From the NCBI RefSeq assembly GCF_019355555.1, contig NZ_CP072144.1, positions 1-64,000 on the forward strand: DNA of 64,000 nt. The letters are read 5' to 3'. This document shows positions 63,266 through 64,000 of the stretch, in pieces. Numbering within the stretch: the first letter of the stretch is position 1; the number at the start of each line of letters is the position of its first letter. A model generated the notes under the pieces. That model saw nothing but the letters and a program-made list of their open reading frames with translations. It was not told the origin of the DNA and ran no database searches. Both the position numbers and the translations under genes were made by a program. The DNA comes from Rhizobium sp. L51/94. GTDB taxonomy: Bacteria > Pseudomonadota > Alphaproteobacteria > Rhizobiales > Rhizobiaceae.

Positions 63266-64000
63266 CCGAGGGCGCGGAACCAACCAAACCGGCTCCTGCA
63301 TTCCTGGCTTCAGGGGGCGAGGCTGCCTCCGTTATAGCCAGTTTCGACTGGTCCAAAACACCCCTTGGACCAATCGAACGATGGCCGCATGGACTTAAAG
63401 CGACCTGTAGCCTCATACTCGGCTCGCCCGTACCGATCGCGACCCTTTGGGGCGAAGACGGCATAATGATCTACAACGATGCCTATTCGGTGGTGGCCGG
63501 AAAACGCCATCCTGCGCTGTTGGGATCGAAGGTGCGGGAAGGCTGGCCAGAAGCCGCAGATTTCAACGACCATGTCATGAGGACCTGTCTCTCCGGAGAG
63601 CGCCTGGCCTACCGCGACCAGGAATTCGTCCTGCACCGGAACGGACAGCCGGAGCAGGTCTGGCTCAACCTCGACTACTCGCCATTGCTGGGCGACGACG
63701 GCAAGCCTGTCGGTGTTATCGCCATCGTTGTCGAGACCACTGGCAAGGTACGGGCAGAGCGGAGGCTGAGAGGCGAAAGCGATCGTCTGCGCAAGATGTT
63801 CGAGCAGGCGCCCGGCTTCGTTGCAACAGTCTCCGGGCCGGACCACATTTTTGAGATCGCCAACAAGGCCTACCTCGACCTCATCGGCAACCGCGACATT
63901 TTTGGCAAACCAGTTCGCGAGGCCCTGCCGGAAGTTGTCGAGCAGGGGTTTGTGGATCTACTCGACAACGTCTTCAGGTCGGGCAAGCCGTTCATCGGTC
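63262..64000 (+). CDS. PAS-domain sensor protein, 5' part
   Basis: The frame opens at ATG 63262 and is still open at the window end (about 246 codons). Residues about 30-160 form a PAS-like module (FDWSKTPLGPIERWP, LWGEDGIMIYNDAYS, GWPEAADFN, LNLDYSPLLGDDGKPVGVI), and another PAS begins near 185 (MFEQAPGFVATVSGPDHIFE). This opening is common in rhizobial hybrid or HWE-type sensor histidine kinases, so a kinase is likely to follow beyond the edge. Its output domain is not visible. Confidence 0.75.
   Translation, partial: MTEGAEPTKPAPAFLASGGEAASVIASFDWSKTPLGPIERWPHGLKATCSLILGSPVPIATLWGEDGIMIYNDAYSVVAGKRHPALLGSKVREGWPEAADFNDHVMRTCLSGERLAYRDQEFVLHRNGQPEQVWLNLDYSPLLGDDGKPVGVIAIVVETTGKVRAERRLRGESDRLRKMFEQAPGFVATVSGPDHIFEIANKAYLDLIGNRDIFGKPVREALPEVVEQGFVDLLDNVFRSGKPFIG

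Overview
The window looks like part of a large secondary replicon (plasmid or chromid) of a Rhizobium etli/leguminosarum-type alphaproteobacterium. It carries a complete repABC replication and partition cassette (19627-23324). It also carries a rhizobial-type L-rhamnose locus (rhaRSTPQUK with divergent rhaD-rhaI), a blue-light LOV histidine kinase with its response regulator, and a RirA-type iron box. Genes are dense, GC-rich and often overlap by ATGA. No rRNA, tRNA or CRISPR array was seen.

Layout. 1-3203: 5' part of pntA (cut by the window edge), a zinc alcohol dehydrogenase and a secreted DUF3829 protein. 3344-10977: a one-direction pentitol operon led by an AraC regulator, then a sugar ABC importer (binding protein, ATPase, permease), ribitol 2-dehydrogenase, a D-ribulokinase-like FGGY kinase and an L-xylulose-reductase-like SDR. 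11288-14470: small DUF proteins, a Crp/Fnr regulator and the LOV kinase/receiver pair. 14618-16880: an insertion element with 25-bp terminal repeats and a 5-bp target duplication, carrying an IS66-like transposase and a convergent accessory gene. 17276-19431: cspA facing a cold-shock-type DEAD-box helicase. 19627-23467: repC, the ctRNA, repB, repA, two identical parS-like sites and a candidate oriV.

23804-33500: a tiny charged protein, an OYE/MFS/amine-oxidase group beside a MarR regulator, a fatty acid desaturase, DUF6481, a second tiny charged protein, a second cspA and two transglutaminase-like proteins. 33618-39840: adenine deaminase, then a siderophore module (ferric-siderophore reductase, TonB receptor, AraC regulator) with IRO-type boxes. 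39943-48731: glgE, treS-maltokinase and glgB, the complete trehalose-to-alpha-glucan (GlgE) route. 49372-60398: the rhamnose regulon, with a Pmp3-family membrane peptide gene antisense between rhaD and rhaI. 60628-64000: a PAS-PAS-GGDEF-EAL protein, a very small ORF with its own terminator, and the start of a PAS sensor protein cut by the window end.

The themes are carbon scavenging (pentitols, rhamnose, purines), iron acquisition, glucan storage and sensing of light, cold and osmotic conditions, which fits an accessory replicon of a soil or plant-associated bacterium. Nothing seen is clearly a wholly new defence or mobile system. The less ordinary items are the insertion element's organisation, the GlgE protein with an extra degenerate amylase-like N-terminal half, the antisense Pmp3 gene, and the tiny terminator-linked transcript near 62.9 kb.
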